64,000 nucleotides of DNA from CBDIHP01 sp965279195 (GTDB taxonomy: Bacteria; Planctomycetota; Planctomycetia; Isosphaerales; Isosphaeraceae): NCBI GenBank assembly GCA_965279195.1, contig CBDIHP010000038.1, positions 124,001 through 188,000 on the forward strand, given 5' to 3'. Below the pieces are notes generated by a model. It had not been told where the DNA came from, made no database searches, and saw nothing but the letters and a program-made list of their open reading frames with translations. Numbering within the stretch: the first letter of the stretch is position 1; the number at the start of each line of letters is the position of its first letter. Made by a program: the position numbers and the translations under genes. This document shows positions 26,854 through 35,979 of this stretch, in pieces.

Positions 26854-27030
26854 GGGGAATCCTTCGGGGCGGGTCGATCGCGGGGGTCGTCCCCGGGCTC
26901 GCTCGCGACCTTTCCATTGTATCCGGGGGCGAAGTCCGTGCGACGTCCGTCCAGGTCATCTTGATTCTTCGAGGCCATGACGGCACACTATGATCTTTTC
27001 GCGGTCCGGCGAACTCGCAATAGGTGCCCC

Positions 27031-27171
27031 ATGAAGGTCAAGACTCGTCATCGCAAAGGCCACAAGTGGCGGAACAAGGCGGATTCCTCGCCGATTGCCA
27101 AGGGCCGTCGTCCCAAGCGAAAGGGCCGCAACCCGCGCAAGCGGAAGAATCTCGGCGGCACGGGGCGCTGA
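27031..27171 (+). CDS. small very basic protein
   Basis: A 46-residue product starting MKVKTRHRKGHKWRNKADS and rich in Lys/Arg/Gly (GRRPKRKGRNPRKRKN). The composition suggests nucleic-acid binding, perhaps ribosome-associated, but it does not match L34, L36 or bTHX as I know them. It is followed after 29 bp by a strong hairpin terminator, which supports it being a real transcript. An upstream in-frame ATG at 26977 adds 18 less basic residues and is less likely. Confidence 0.5.
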   Translation: MKVKTRHRKGHKWRNKADSSPIAKGRRPKRKGRNPRKRKNLGGTGR

Positions 27172-27200
27172 GCCTCCCGCCGCCCTGAACGCGGAATAAC

Positions 27201-27247
27201 AACACCGACGGCCTCGCTGTCCAGTGGACCGCGAGGCCGTCGGTGTT
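27201..27247 (+). terminator. Rho-independent terminator, probably bidirectional
   Basis: AACACCGACGGCCTCGC pairs perfectly with GCGAGGCCGTCGGTGTT across a 13-nt loop that can itself pair (GTCC/GGAC). It is followed by TTTT on the plus strand. It ends the small basic gene. Confidence 0.85.
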
Positions 27248-27265
27248 TTCGAACCATGGAAAACA

Positions 27266-27301
27266 AGCCACCCCCCCGGACCTCGGTCCGGGGGGGTGGC
27301 T
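27266..27301 (-). terminator. Rho-independent terminator of the pilus-like operon
   Basis: AGCCACCCCCCCGGACC pairs with GGTCCGGGGGGGTGGCT across a 2-nt loop. On the minus strand the stem is followed by TTGTTTTCC, so it suits the minus-strand genes that end at 27335. Confidence 0.8.
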
Positions 27302-27334
27302 GTGTGCGTTCCGGGCGATCGATCTGGCCGGATC

Positions 27335-29428
27335 TCAGCGGTTGCGACCGCGGCCGCCGCCGCCGCCGCCACCCCCCATCATCCCGCCCATCATGCCACC
27401 CATCATCCCGCCGTAGCCGCCCATGCCGGGCTCACGGACCTTGCCGGAATCCTTGAGGGCCTGCTTGTAGTTCTCCTCCATGTCGCGCCTGACGTCGTCG
27501 GTGAGGTCGTCGGCCTGATTGCGGACGGCGACCGTGCCGTCGGCTCGGACGACCAGGGCGATGGCGGGGGTTTCGAAGGGGAAGGCGCCGATCCCGAGCT
27601 GGGACGGGATCGGCTGCTGCCCGCCGATCGCGTCGAGGAGCACCGACCGGCTGTTGTAGTCGATGTTCTTCGAGTCGGCCTTCTTGCCGTCGGTCGAGGG
27701 GATCTGGGTCGTCAGCGGCTCGCCGACGATCTGGCCGGGGCCGGCCTCGTCGGTGCGGACGAGGGTGTGGCCGTCCTCGGGCGACCAGCGGACGACCTGG
27801 AACCGGACCGAATCGGCACGCCGGGTGTTCGGAGGCAGCTTGGTCTGGACATAGGTGGCGACGTCGGCCGGGACGGTGACGTCGTTGGACAGCTCGCTCC
27901 ATGGGCCGAGGAGTTCGGTCGCCTCGGTGTCGGTGCCGGGGCTGACGTCGGTACGGCCGAGGTTGGGGTTCTTGGCGACGACCCGGGCCCGGAATCGGTA
28001 TGTCGTCTCGGGGTCGACGGTGAAGTCGAGCGAGCGGACCATGACCTCGTCGGCCTGGGACTGCGGGAAGCTCATGTCGTCGGCGGGCTGGCCGCCGGCG
28101 GCACCGCCGCCCCCGCCCATGCCCATCATCCCCATCATGCCCTTGCCGCCGCCTTCGCCGCCCATCATGCCGGGCATACCGCCGGACATGGCACCGGGCA
28201 TACCGCCCATCATGCCCTTGCCGCCGCCTTCGCCGCCCATCATGCCCGGAGCCATCATGCCGCCGGACATGGCGCCCGGCATACCGCCCATCATGCCGCC
28301 CATGTTGTTGCTGGGCTTGGCGATCTCACGCTTCTCCTTAGGGACCAGCCGGGCAACATGCACCCCGGTCCAGTAACCGGCCTTGAGGAACGGCAGGGGG
28401 TCCACCAGGGCTTCGAGGCGGACGTCGTCGGGGGTGAGTTCGTCCTCGAGCTCGGGCAGGTTGTCGAGGACCTCGTAGTTCTTGTCGGCGTTGACGGCGG
28501 TCCAGTCGCTCCACTGGCCTTCCGGCGAGCGGATCTGGCGCTGGACGTCGAGCCGGAGGTAGTTCGGTTGGGAGACGGCGGGATCCTTGAGGGCCGCGAG
28601 CCAGTTGTCGCGCATCGCCTTGTGGTCGAGGGTGCCGGTGAGGACGACCCAGCGCTTGCCGACGACTTTCTCCTTGTAGGGCTGCTGGGGCCCGGCGGCG
28701 GCGGTGAGTTCCCCTTCCTTCTTGGCGGCTTCGGCCTCCTTCTTGGGGTCGACCTTGCCGACGAGCTGCTTCTTGAGGTCGGCGTTGGCCTTGGCCAGGC
28801 GCTTCTCGGCCTCCTTCTTCTGCTGCTCGGTCATGGGGCCGCCGCCCCCCTCACCGCCCATGCCGGCCATGCCGGGCATACCGGCCATTCCGGGCATGCC
28901 GCTCATCATGCCGCCGCCCCGATTGCTCCGGCGGCGACGGGAAGGCTGCTTGGACTTGGCGTCGGTGCCGTTGTCGACGATGCGCTCGCCCTTGGCGTCG
29001 AGCTCGAACATCAAGAGCCCGCCGCGCCCCGGGAAGGCGTAGAGGTCCTCGATGGCCAGCAGCTCGGGCTGGTCGCGGATCAGGCCCGCGCCCGGTTCGG
29101 GGGTGACCCAGGCCGACCGGACCTTGTAGTTGTCCGGGTTGAGAGCGTTCTTGAGCTGGTTGTCGACGACCTTCTCGAGGCCCGGGTTCTTGACGCCGGC
29201 TTCTTCGAGCTTGGCGAGGATGTCGGCCGGATCCTGACGCTTCTGGAGGTTCGCGTCGGCATCCTTGGCGATCTTGTTGAGCTGGTCGGGCTGGATGTCC
29301 GTGACCGCGCCCCAGGTCAGGGGCAGGACGACCAGGGCGAGGAAGGCGGCGCCGGCGATCCCGACGACGACCTTCTCCCCGTGCTTGAGCCCGAAGGCCT
29401 TGAGTTTCTCGGCTGCCGCGTTGGCCAT
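27335..29428 (-). CDS. membrane-anchored protein with Met/Gly-rich blocks, third gene of pilus-like operon
   Basis: A 697-residue protein with one transmembrane segment (about residues 20-40, VVVGIAGAAFLALVVLPLTWG) and a large exported region. Beta-rich segments (WVVLTGTLDHKAMRDNW, VRSLDFTVDPETTYRFRARV) look fibronectin-like, with Met/Gly-rich stretches between them (MMGGMPGAMSGG repeats around residues 170-200 and 375-440). The C-terminus ends in MMGGMMGG and poly-Gly with Arg. It follows the PilM and PilO-like genes on the same strand, so it may be the PilP-like or outer partner of an alignment complex. No defined family recognised. Confidence 0.72.
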   Translation of the reverse strand: MANAAAEKLKAFGLKHGEKVVVGIAGAAFLALVVLPLTWGAVTDIQPDQLNKIAKDADANLQKRQDPADILAKLEEAGVKNPGLEKVVDNQLKNALNPDNYKVRSAWVTPEPGAGLIRDQPELLAIEDLYAFPGRGGLLMFELDAKGERIVDNGTDAKSKQPSRRRRSNRGGGMMSGMPGMAGMPGMAGMGGEGGGGPMTEQQKKEAEKRLAKANADLKKQLVGKVDPKKEAEAAKKEGELTAAAGPQQPYKEKVVGKRWVVLTGTLDHKAMRDNWLAALKDPAVSQPNYLRLDVQRQIRSPEGQWSDWTAVNADKNYEVLDNLPELEDELTPDDVRLEALVDPLPFLKAGYWTGVHVARLVPKEKREIAKPSNNMGGMMGGMPGAMSGGMMAPGMMGGEGGGKGMMGGMPGAMSGGMPGMMGGEGGGKGMMGMMGMGGGGGAAGGQPADDMSFPQSQADEVMVRSLDFTVDPETTYRFRARVVAKNPNLGRTDVSPGTDTEATELLGPWSELSNDVTVPADVATYVQTKLPPNTRRADSVRFQVVRWSPEDGHTLVRTDEAGPGQIVGEPLTTQIPSTDGKKADSKNIDYNSRSVLLDAIGGQQPIPSQLGIGAFPFETPAIALVVRADGTVAVRNQADDLTDDVRRDMEENYKQALKDSGKVREPGMGGYGGMMGGMMGGMMGGGGGGGGRGRNR

Positions 29429-29578
29429 GTGACTGGCTCCCCTCCGTCGATCTGTCGGGACCGGCCCAGGAACGGCCGTCGCCCGGAATTTCGAATCGTG
29501 TACGTCACGCAGATGGGCCGGGACCGGGGGACGGGCCGCATTCGCGACAGGGCCGGTCCCGGCGGGGAGTGTCGGATT

Positions 29579-31315
29579 TCAGGACTTCGGGGCGTCCGCT
29601 TTCGGGGCGTCAGCGGCCTTGGGAGCCTCAGCGGCCTTGGGGGCGTCCGCCTTGGGAGCGTCAGCGGGCTTGGGGGCCTCAGCCGCCTTGGGCGCGTCAG
29701 CCTTGGGGGCATCTTCCGCCTTGGGCGCGTCGGCGGGCTTGGGCGCCTCGGCCTTGGGGGCTTCGGCGGCCTTGGGGGCCTCAGCCGCGGCGGGATCGGC
29801 GGCCTTGGGGGCCTCGGAGGCGGCGGCGGGCTCGCCGGCGTTCTCGGACGTGGTGGCCTCGGCGGCGGTCGGGGAGTTGTAGAACCGGGCCTGGCCGTAG
29901 ATGGTCACCTCGACGACGTTGTAATAGATGTCGACCTTGGTGGCGTTGGGGTTCTTCTTCTTGGCCTTGTCCTTGCGTTCCTTGGCCTTGTTGACGGAGC
30001 GGATGTCCTTGCCGGTGCGGCTCGGGGCACCGCCACCGCCCACCATCCCCTGGCCCATCATGCCGGGCATCATGCCGTCGTCGCCGCCCATCATGCCGCC
30101 GCGCATCATGCCCTGCATGCCGGCGCCGCCGCCCATCATGCCGGGGGCCATCATGCCGGGCATCATGCCGTCGTCGCTCATGCGGCCCATCATGCCGCCG
30201 CGTCCGCCCATCATCCCGAAGTTCATCTGCGAGCCGACCTCGGGCTTCTGGACCAGGCTCATCGGCTTGCTGAACTCGAAGTCCATGACCTGGATGGTCA
30301 TGGGGGAGTTCTCCAGCCCGATGAGGAAGTCCTGGAGGCGATTCTGGTCGACCAGCACGCTGAGTTGGATCGGCATGACCTTGAACTGGGCGTTCTCGGT
30401 GGCGGGCTTGATGTAGAAGAGTTCCTCGGTCTTGCTCGCGCCGCCGGACATGCCGCCCATCGCGCCCGGCATCTCGCCGCCGGCTCCCTTCATGCCGCCC
30501 ATCGGACCGGGCATGCCGCCCTCACCACCGGCGGTGGCGCCGGCCTCGGGGACCGCGACGGTGCCGTCCGGGTTGAGTTCCGGGGCCTGCTCCAGGGTGT
30601 CTCCCTTGACCAGCGACTTCTGATCCTGGGCCTGGGGCACGCCGACGTTCAGGAAGTTGACCTGCTTGACGATCGCGCCGTCCCAGTCCTTGGCCTTGCC
30701 GTTGACCTTGGCGATCACGTCGAGCAGGGTCCCCTGGATCCAGAGGCGTTCCTGCGCGGCCCAGACCTTCCCGAGGGTCGGCGGGTTCTCGATCGTGAAG
30801 GCTGCGGGCATGAGGAGGGCCTGCTCGGGGGGCGCGGCGACGATGCCGGTCCCCTCGATGGGGTCGAACGCATTCAGCGTCTTGTAGGTCTTGGTGACGA
30901 ACTCGGGATAGGCGATGACGTAGTCGGCGATGGCCTTCTGGACGACGCCCTTGTCCACGTTCTGGGGCCACTTCTTGCCCCACTCCTGGAACTGCGACTC
31001 AACCACGGCCGGCCAGCGGAGCAGCGGGGCCTGGCGTTCGTAGAGCTTCTTCCAGCTGGCGTCGACGTCCTTCGAGAGGATCTCCTTCTTCTCGGCGACC
31101 AGCGGCTTCCACTGGTCGTTGGTGACGCCCGGGGTGGTGTACTTGCTGGCCTTCTCCTTGGCCCCCTTGATCTCGGCGGCGGCCTTCGTGGTCTCGGACT
31201 TGATCGTCCCGGTCCCGACGAAGTAGGCGATGAGCGGCAAGAGCGCGGAGATACCGGCGGAGATCCAGAACCGGTATGTCACCATCGCTTTCAGGAAGAC
31301 TTTCACTTGATCCAT
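29579..31315 (-). CDS. PilO-like membrane protein with Met/Gly-rich block and Ala-Pro-Lys tail
   Basis: A 578-residue bitopic protein: cytosolic stub, transmembrane helix at about 14-33 (YRFWISAGISALLPLIAYFVG), a periplasmic coiled and globular region, a Met/Gly block with MMGGRGGMMGRM and MMPGMMAPGMMGGG, then MTIQVMDFEFSKPM-type strands. The C-terminal 90 residues are tandem APKAAEAPKADAPK units. Placement after the PilM-PilN fusion and the single N-terminal helix suit PilO, though sequence similarity is not obvious. The Ala-Pro-Lys tail could span the periplasm or touch peptidoglycan. Confidence 0.72.
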   Translation of the reverse strand: MDQVKVFLKAMVTYRFWISAGISALLPLIAYFVGTGTIKSETTKAAAEIKGAKEKASKYTTPGVTNDQWKPLVAEKKEILSKDVDASWKKLYERQAPLLRWPAVVESQFQEWGKKWPQNVDKGVVQKAIADYVIAYPEFVTKTYKTLNAFDPIEGTGIVAAPPEQALLMPAAFTIENPPTLGKVWAAQERLWIQGTLLDVIAKVNGKAKDWDGAIVKQVNFLNVGVPQAQDQKSLVKGDTLEQAPELNPDGTVAVPEAGATAGGEGGMPGPMGGMKGAGGEMPGAMGGMSGGASKTEELFYIKPATENAQFKVMPIQLSVLVDQNRLQDFLIGLENSPMTIQVMDFEFSKPMSLVQKPEVGSQMNFGMMGGRGGMMGRMSDDGMMPGMMAPGMMGGGAGMQGMMRGGMMGGDDGMMPGMMGQGMVGGGGAPSRTGKDIRSVNKAKERKDKAKKKNPNATKVDIYYNVVEVTIYGQARFYNSPTAAEATTSENAGEPAAASEAPKAADPAAAEAPKAAEAPKAEAPKPADAPKAEDAPKADAPKAAEAPKPADAPKADAPKAAEAPKAADAPKADAPKS

Positions 31316-31445
31316 GGCGCGGGAACCTCAGCGCGGCGAGGAGGGAATTCGAGGAGGCCGGGCGGCGGGCGACGGCCCGCGCGGCCCGGGAGACGCGACG
31401 ACCTCGGCGGGAGGCCCCGGGGTCGGGGCCGTCCCACGCCAGGGA

Positions 31446-33854
31446 TTACTTGGGAGCGGCCGCCGGCGGCGTGGTCGCGGCCGGGGCGGTGGGAGCGGCC
31501 GGGGCGGCGGCATCGCCGGCCGCCGAGGGCACGGCCTGGTTGGCCTGCTGGGCCTTCGCGGCCGCCTGCTTCGCGGCGGCCTGGGCCTTCGCGATGATCT
31601 CTTCCGACGCCTTCTGGGACGCCTTCTCGAGATCCGCCTCGGTCGCCGACATCACGTTCTTGGACTTCGCCTCCGCTTCCTTGATCTCCTTGACGATGTC
31701 CTCGATCGGCTTGGCCGGGACTTCGGCGGTCGGGGCCTGCCAGATGAACTGGATCAGGAAGTCCGTGCGGGTCAGGGTGGTGAGCTTCTTCTTGGTGGGG
31801 TCATTCTGGCCGCCCATGCCGCCCATCATGCCGGCGTATCCGCCCATCATGCCGGGCATCATGCCACTGTCGCCACCCATGGCGCCGGGCATGCCGCCGC
31901 GGCCGCCGCCCATCGCACCCATCATGCCGGACATCATCGAGGCGTAGCCGCCCTCACCGCCCTCGCCGCCGGCCGCGGGGGTCGCCGCCGTGCCGCGGGC
32001 CAGGAGCGGGGCCGCCGCCGACGAGCCGTTGCCGGCCGCGCCCTTGTCGGACGTCCACGCCTTGTCGGTCAGCATCCAGGCGAGCGTCGCGTGGTGCACG
32101 CCGTAGGCACGAGGCCCGGCGCCCCAGAGGGCCGGCAGGACCCGCAGGTAGAGGTAGTTCAGCGGCCCGAAGCTCAGCCGACGCTCGGGCGGCAACTTCT
32201 GGTCCTCGGCCGTCGGGGTCGGGTTGTAGTGGTGGCCGATGACCTGGATGATCCAACCCTCACCCGACGGCGCGGCGTCGCGGTCGAGCGGGTGCATCAC
32301 GTTCTTGAACTTCTCCGGGATCGCGTTGTACCACTCGGCCACGTCCGACCGGTACACCGGCTTGATCTGGTCGATGTGGATCCGGAGCTTGTCGATGTAC
32401 GGGACGTCCCGGGGATTCTTGGGGTCGAGCTTGTAATAGGCGACCGGATCCGGGAAGAACGTGTTCATCTTCTGGAGGAACGACGGCCACAGCGCCCGGT
32501 CGGCGTCGGAGACGATCAGGGCCTTGCCCTCGGCGAGCTTCGAGTCGAACTCGCCCTTCGCCGCGCCGTAGTCCGACTCGTAGCCCGCACCACGTGTGGA
32601 CGCCGCATTGGCGGCGGAGGTGGCCGACTTGAAGGCCGGGTTCACCACCGTGGCGTAGGCCCGGTAGGTGAAGAAGTACATCCAGGTGAATCCGAGCATG
32701 ATGAGCGCGGAGGCCGCCAGCACCCAGGGCTTCTTGGCCCGGATCATCCGGACCTGCTCGATCTCGGGCGGCAGCAGGCTGGTCTTCAGCACCGCCCGGC
32801 CGAGGCCCTGCGAGGCCAGGCCGTAGCAGACGGCGAACGAGCCGAGATTCTCGGTGAACTGGGGCGCGCCCTTGACCTCGTCGCCGGTCAGCTTGGCGAA
32901 GTTGTCGTACCGCTCGACCTCCAGGCCGTTGAGGTTCTGCTGGAGGAACTTCACCAGGCCGGGGAGCTTGAAGCCGTTGCCGAGACCGACGACCTTGGCG
33001 ATCTTGGCGTTGCGGTTGACGCTGCCGTAGAAGCCGATCGAGCGGTTGATCTCCGAGGCGTAGTCGTTGAAGACTCCGCGCATGGCGGTGAAGACGGCCT
33101 TGGGGTCCGGCGCCTTGGTGGCGTTCCGCTTCAGGTGCTCGGCCTTGGCGAAGGTGAGCTTCAGCTCCTTCGTGAGGGCGCGGGTGAAGTGGTTGCCGCC
33201 GATCGGCACGTTGCGCTGCCAGATCCGGACGCCGTCGGTGATGATCAGGTCGGTCTTGTCCGCCCCCATGTCGAGGAGGACGACCGGCTCCTTGATGCCC
33301 GACCCCTTGAGAAAGTCGAACGTGATGAAGTTGTAAAGCGCGAGGGGCGTCATCTGGACGACGTCGACCTCGATGCCCGCCGCCTTGAAGGGCGCGATGG
33401 CCCGGTTGATCTGGTCGCGCTTCATCGCGAACAGGCCGACCTCGACCATCGAGAAGTCCTCGTCGCCCCCGTCGTCGTCGCCGATGGGCTGGTAGGCCCA
33501 GACGACCTCGCTGAGGGCGAAGGGGATCTGCTGCTTGGCCTCGTAATTGACGATGTCGGGGATCCGCTTCTTCTCGACCGGCGGCAGCTTGATGAACTTC
33601 ACCAGGCCGGCCTGGCCGGGGACCGAGATCGCGATCTTGCAGCCCTTGAGGTCGTTGCGATCCATGAACGTGCCGAGCGCCTCGCGGACGAGCGCCTCGG
33701 GCTCGGCGTCGGGCTGGCTCAGGATCTTGGGATATTCGATGAAGTCGAAGGCCTCGGCCAGCACCTGGTCCGGCTCGTCCCCGGGGACGAGCTTGAGGGC
33801 CTTCAGCGCGGCCTGGCCGATGTCGAGGGCCCAGACGGCCTGGATCTTCGCCAT
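31446..33854 (-). CDS. PilM-PilN fusion-like type IV pilus assembly protein
   Basis: An 802-residue protein. Residues 1-355 are the actin-like ATPase fold of PilM (ALDIG at 9-13; LLDMGADKTDLI near 193-204; VVGLGNGFKLPGL near 288). LLPPEI at 360-365 and a transmembrane segment at about 378-396 follow, as at the start of PilN, then a periplasmic region, a Met/Gly-rich block (near 660-715) and an Ala-rich helix. PilM and PilN are normally two proteins that interact through PilN's N-terminal tail, so a fusion is plausible. Start 33854 is set by MAKIQAVWALDIG. It should form the inner-membrane platform for the pilus or secretion ATPase. Confidence 0.85.
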   Translation of the reverse strand: MAKIQAVWALDIGQAALKALKLVPGDEPDQVLAEAFDFIEYPKILSQPDAEPEALVREALGTFMDRNDLKGCKIAISVPGQAGLVKFIKLPPVEKKRIPDIVNYEAKQQIPFALSEVVWAYQPIGDDDGGDEDFSMVEVGLFAMKRDQINRAIAPFKAAGIEVDVVQMTPLALYNFITFDFLKGSGIKEPVVLLDMGADKTDLIITDGVRIWQRNVPIGGNHFTRALTKELKLTFAKAEHLKRNATKAPDPKAVFTAMRGVFNDYASEINRSIGFYGSVNRNAKIAKVVGLGNGFKLPGLVKFLQQNLNGLEVERYDNFAKLTGDEVKGAPQFTENLGSFAVCYGLASQGLGRAVLKTSLLPPEIEQVRMIRAKKPWVLAASALIMLGFTWMYFFTYRAYATVVNPAFKSATSAANAASTRGAGYESDYGAAKGEFDSKLAEGKALIVSDADRALWPSFLQKMNTFFPDPVAYYKLDPKNPRDVPYIDKLRIHIDQIKPVYRSDVAEWYNAIPEKFKNVMHPLDRDAAPSGEGWIIQVIGHHYNPTPTAEDQKLPPERRLSFGPLNYLYLRVLPALWGAGPRAYGVHHATLAWMLTDKAWTSDKGAAGNGSSAAAPLLARGTAATPAAGGEGGEGGYASMMSGMMGAMGGGRGGMPGAMGGDSGMMPGMMGGYAGMMGGMGGQNDPTKKKLTTLTRTDFLIQFIWQAPTAEVPAKPIEDIVKEIKEAEAKSKNVMSATEADLEKASQKASEEIIAKAQAAAKQAAAKAQQANQAVPSAAGDAAAPAAPTAPAATTPPAAAPK

Positions 33855-34476
33855 GCGATCAATCTCCCGGGGGGTCGATCTCGATCCCCGACCCATCGTG
33901 ACCTGCGGATTCGACGAACGGAAGCGGGCGGACCTGTCGAGGCGGAGTGCCCTGCGGCTCGCGCCGGGGAGAATCCGGCATTGCAGGCGTGATTGGCTGC
34001 AATGCGGCCGGCCCGAGGGCCGCCCGGCGCTTGAGGTTGCGAGACGCTAGCACAGGCGGAGTTCGACCGTCAACGACCGCCGAAGGCCCCGAGACCAGGA
34101 CGACGGCCGGTCGGGGTCGTGACCCAACGTCGGCCGGCCGCGCCGGGTTCGCCTGACACCCTCTTGGACGACTCCTGGCCGGAAAGAGTTCCCTCGGGCC
34201 GCGCGGACGGGCCCGAGACCCCGATTCCGGACGGGATCGCCGACGCTGCAATCTATCCCACGGCCGACGCCCCGGCCTCCAATCCGCCCGGCGGCCGCCC
34301 CCCGCGGGGCCAATCTCCCCGATTCTTCCGGATTTTCCGCCTGTTCTGCTTGCTTCGATCGGACTGGTGTACTAGGCTGCCTCATCTAACCTTTACACAA
34401 CCGCAGGGTCTGCAACACCCGCCGCAACCGACGGCGGCGGCGACCCGTCCCCCAAAAGTGCGAGGTTCCGCGCGCG
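33855..34476. other. non-coding stretch upstream of the pilus-like operon
   Basis: About 620 bp without a convincing gene between divergent transcripts. It holds an inverted repeat GCATTGCAG-N10-CTGCAATGC at 33978-34005, which would fold as a hairpin in the 5' region of the pilM-like transcript. Low-GC patches such as TTCGATCGGACTGG near 34355 precede the lipoprotein gene and may include its promoter. I see no tRNA or known RNA. Confidence 0.5.
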
Positions 34477-34665
34477 ATGAGCAAGCTGCAACGCAAGTCC
34501 CTCGGTGCCCTGGCCCTCTTCCTCGGTTCCATGGCCGCCCCCCTCCTCCTCGCCGGCTGCGACAGCGCCGAGCCCACCGGGACCAAGGTCACCGAGACGA
34601 CCCAGGCCCAGCAGGCGAACAACGAGATGGAGAACTTCATGAAGAACCAGAGCAAGAAGAAGTGA
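34477..34665 (+). CDS. small lipoprotein
   Basis: A 62-residue protein with a classic type II signal: basic start (SKLQRKS), hydrophobic stretch and lipobox LLLAGC with the lipidated Cys near residue 28. The mature part is about 35 residues, hydrophilic, Gln/Asn/Thr-rich, ending in KKK. No family recognised. It is upstream of the prepilin-like gene in the same direction, but 224 bp apart. Confidence 0.72.
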   Translation: MSKLQRKSLGALALFLGSMAAPLLLAGCDSAEPTGTKVTETTQAQQANNEMENFMKNQSKKK

Positions 34666-34889
34666 CCAATCGTCGGCGGCAAGGGGCGGCCCGGTGGCTT
34701 CCCCGGGCATCATCGCCGACGCCGTCTTCCGCTGTTCTGATTCAAGCAGCGCGGCGGGTGAGTCGATCTCGATAAGTACCTGTCCGTCTGCCCTCTCCCT
34801 CAGAAAGCCGCCGTTCCAGATCACGGGGGGTCGTGCCTCGCAGTGATCGTCCTTTTCTTCCCGTCATAACGATCGCTCAGGAGAGGTCC

Positions 34890-35948
34890 ATGATTCGTTC
34901 GCGCTCGCGTGGTTTCACGCTGATCGAGCTGCTGGTGGTCATCGCCATCATCGCCGTCCTGATCGCCCTGCTCCTCCCGGCCGTGCAGTCGGCCCGCGAG
35001 GCCGCCCGACGCAGCCAGTGCGTCAACAACCTCAAGCAAATCGGCCTGGCGCTCCACAACTACCACTCGACCCACAACATCTTCCCGCTCGGGTCGTCCC
35101 GCAACCCGTACGACTTCGCCAACAGCTACGACACCCCGTCGTGGTCGAGCTGGTCGGCCCAGGCGCTGATGCTCCCGTTCCTGGAGCAGAAGCCCCTGTA
35201 TGACGCCATCAACTTCAGCTTCAACCCGGCCCGCGGCCCGGCGGACGTGGTCAACACCACCGTCTACCTGACCGTCATCAGCTCGTTCCTCTGCCCCTCC
35301 GACGGCAACGCCGGGTCGAAGTCGGGCAACATCAACAGCTACTTCGCCAGCACCGGCCCGACCACCTACAACTGCTGCAACAACGACGCCAGGAACGCCC
35401 CGGGCATCTTCGCCTACGAGCGGGCCGCCTCGATCGCCGACATCACCGACGGCACCTCGAACACGATCGCCTTCTCGGAGGGCGTCACCAGCGAGGCCTC
35501 GCCCCGCCTCGGCATCCGCGGCAATACCATCGGCAACATCGGCTCGAACAACATCGCCAACGTCCTCGACGTCTCCTCGGTGCCCGTCACCGGCGGCCGC
35601 TCGGCCGAGGATCGCGTCCGGGCCGACATGCAGCTCTGCAGCGCGGCCTACGCCACCCGCGTCGGCGGCGGCATGGGCTCCCGCTGGGGCTGCGGTGCCA
35701 TGGGCTACGCCTTGTTCAACACCGTCGCCACCCCGAACATGACCCGGTGGTCGGCCTGCCGCATGGACTGCTGCAACCAGGCCCAGCACGCCCACTACAT
35801 CCAGGCCATGAGCAACCACCCCGGCGGCGTCAACGTCGCCGCCGCCGACGGCTCGGTCAAGTACATCAAGGACTCCGTGAACATGCGGACCTGGTGGGGC
35901 CTCGGCACCAAGAACAACGGCGAAGTCCTCTCCGCCGACTCCTACTAA
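34890..35948 (+). CDS. DUF1559 protein with type IV prepilin-like N-terminus
   Basis: A 352-residue protein, typical of planctomycetes. The N-terminus has the prepilin cleavage and methylation motif (RGFTLIELLVVIAIIAVL), so it is processed by a prepilin peptidase and inserted as a pseudopilin. AREAARRSQCVNNLKQIGLA follows, and the C-terminus carries the DUF1559 signature (NHPGGVNVAAADGSVKYIKD). Start 34890 with AGGAGAGG upstream is preferred over a longer frame. Its export route is probably the pilus/T2SS-like machine encoded nearby (inference). A hairpin terminator follows. Confidence 0.92.
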   Translation: MIRSRSRGFTLIELLVVIAIIAVLIALLLPAVQSAREAARRSQCVNNLKQIGLALHNYHSTHNIFPLGSSRNPYDFANSYDTPSWSSWSAQALMLPFLEQKPLYDAINFSFNPARGPADVVNTTVYLTVISSFLCPSDGNAGSKSGNINSYFASTGPTTYNCCNNDARNAPGIFAYERAASIADITDGTSNTIAFSEGVTSEASPRLGIRGNTIGNIGSNNIANVLDVSSVPVTGGRSAEDRVRADMQLCSAAYATRVGGGMGSRWGCGAMGYALFNTVATPNMTRWSACRMDCCNQAQHAHYIQAMSNHPGGVNVAAADGSVKYIKDSVNMRTWWGLGTKNNGEVLSADSY

Positions 35949-35979
35949 TCTAGGGTGGGCACCGCCCACCGTCGCATCC

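Noticed and set aside
28080..30230. CRISPR-like look of repeated cccatcatgccgcc units
   Set aside because: The units are in frame with Met-Gly-Pro codons of the pilus-like proteins, have no constant repeat-spacer spacing, and no cas genes are present.
27224..31597. A 1457-residue plus-strand open frame with His/Ala-rich repeats
   Set aside because: It is antisense to the Met/Gly-rich pilus-like genes; the His/Ala repeats are the reverse reading of Met/Gly codons, and high GC keeps the frame open.
31314..33992. An 892-residue plus-strand open frame
   Set aside because: Antisense to the PilM-PilN gene, whose motifs are clear; the plus-strand protein has no domain pattern.
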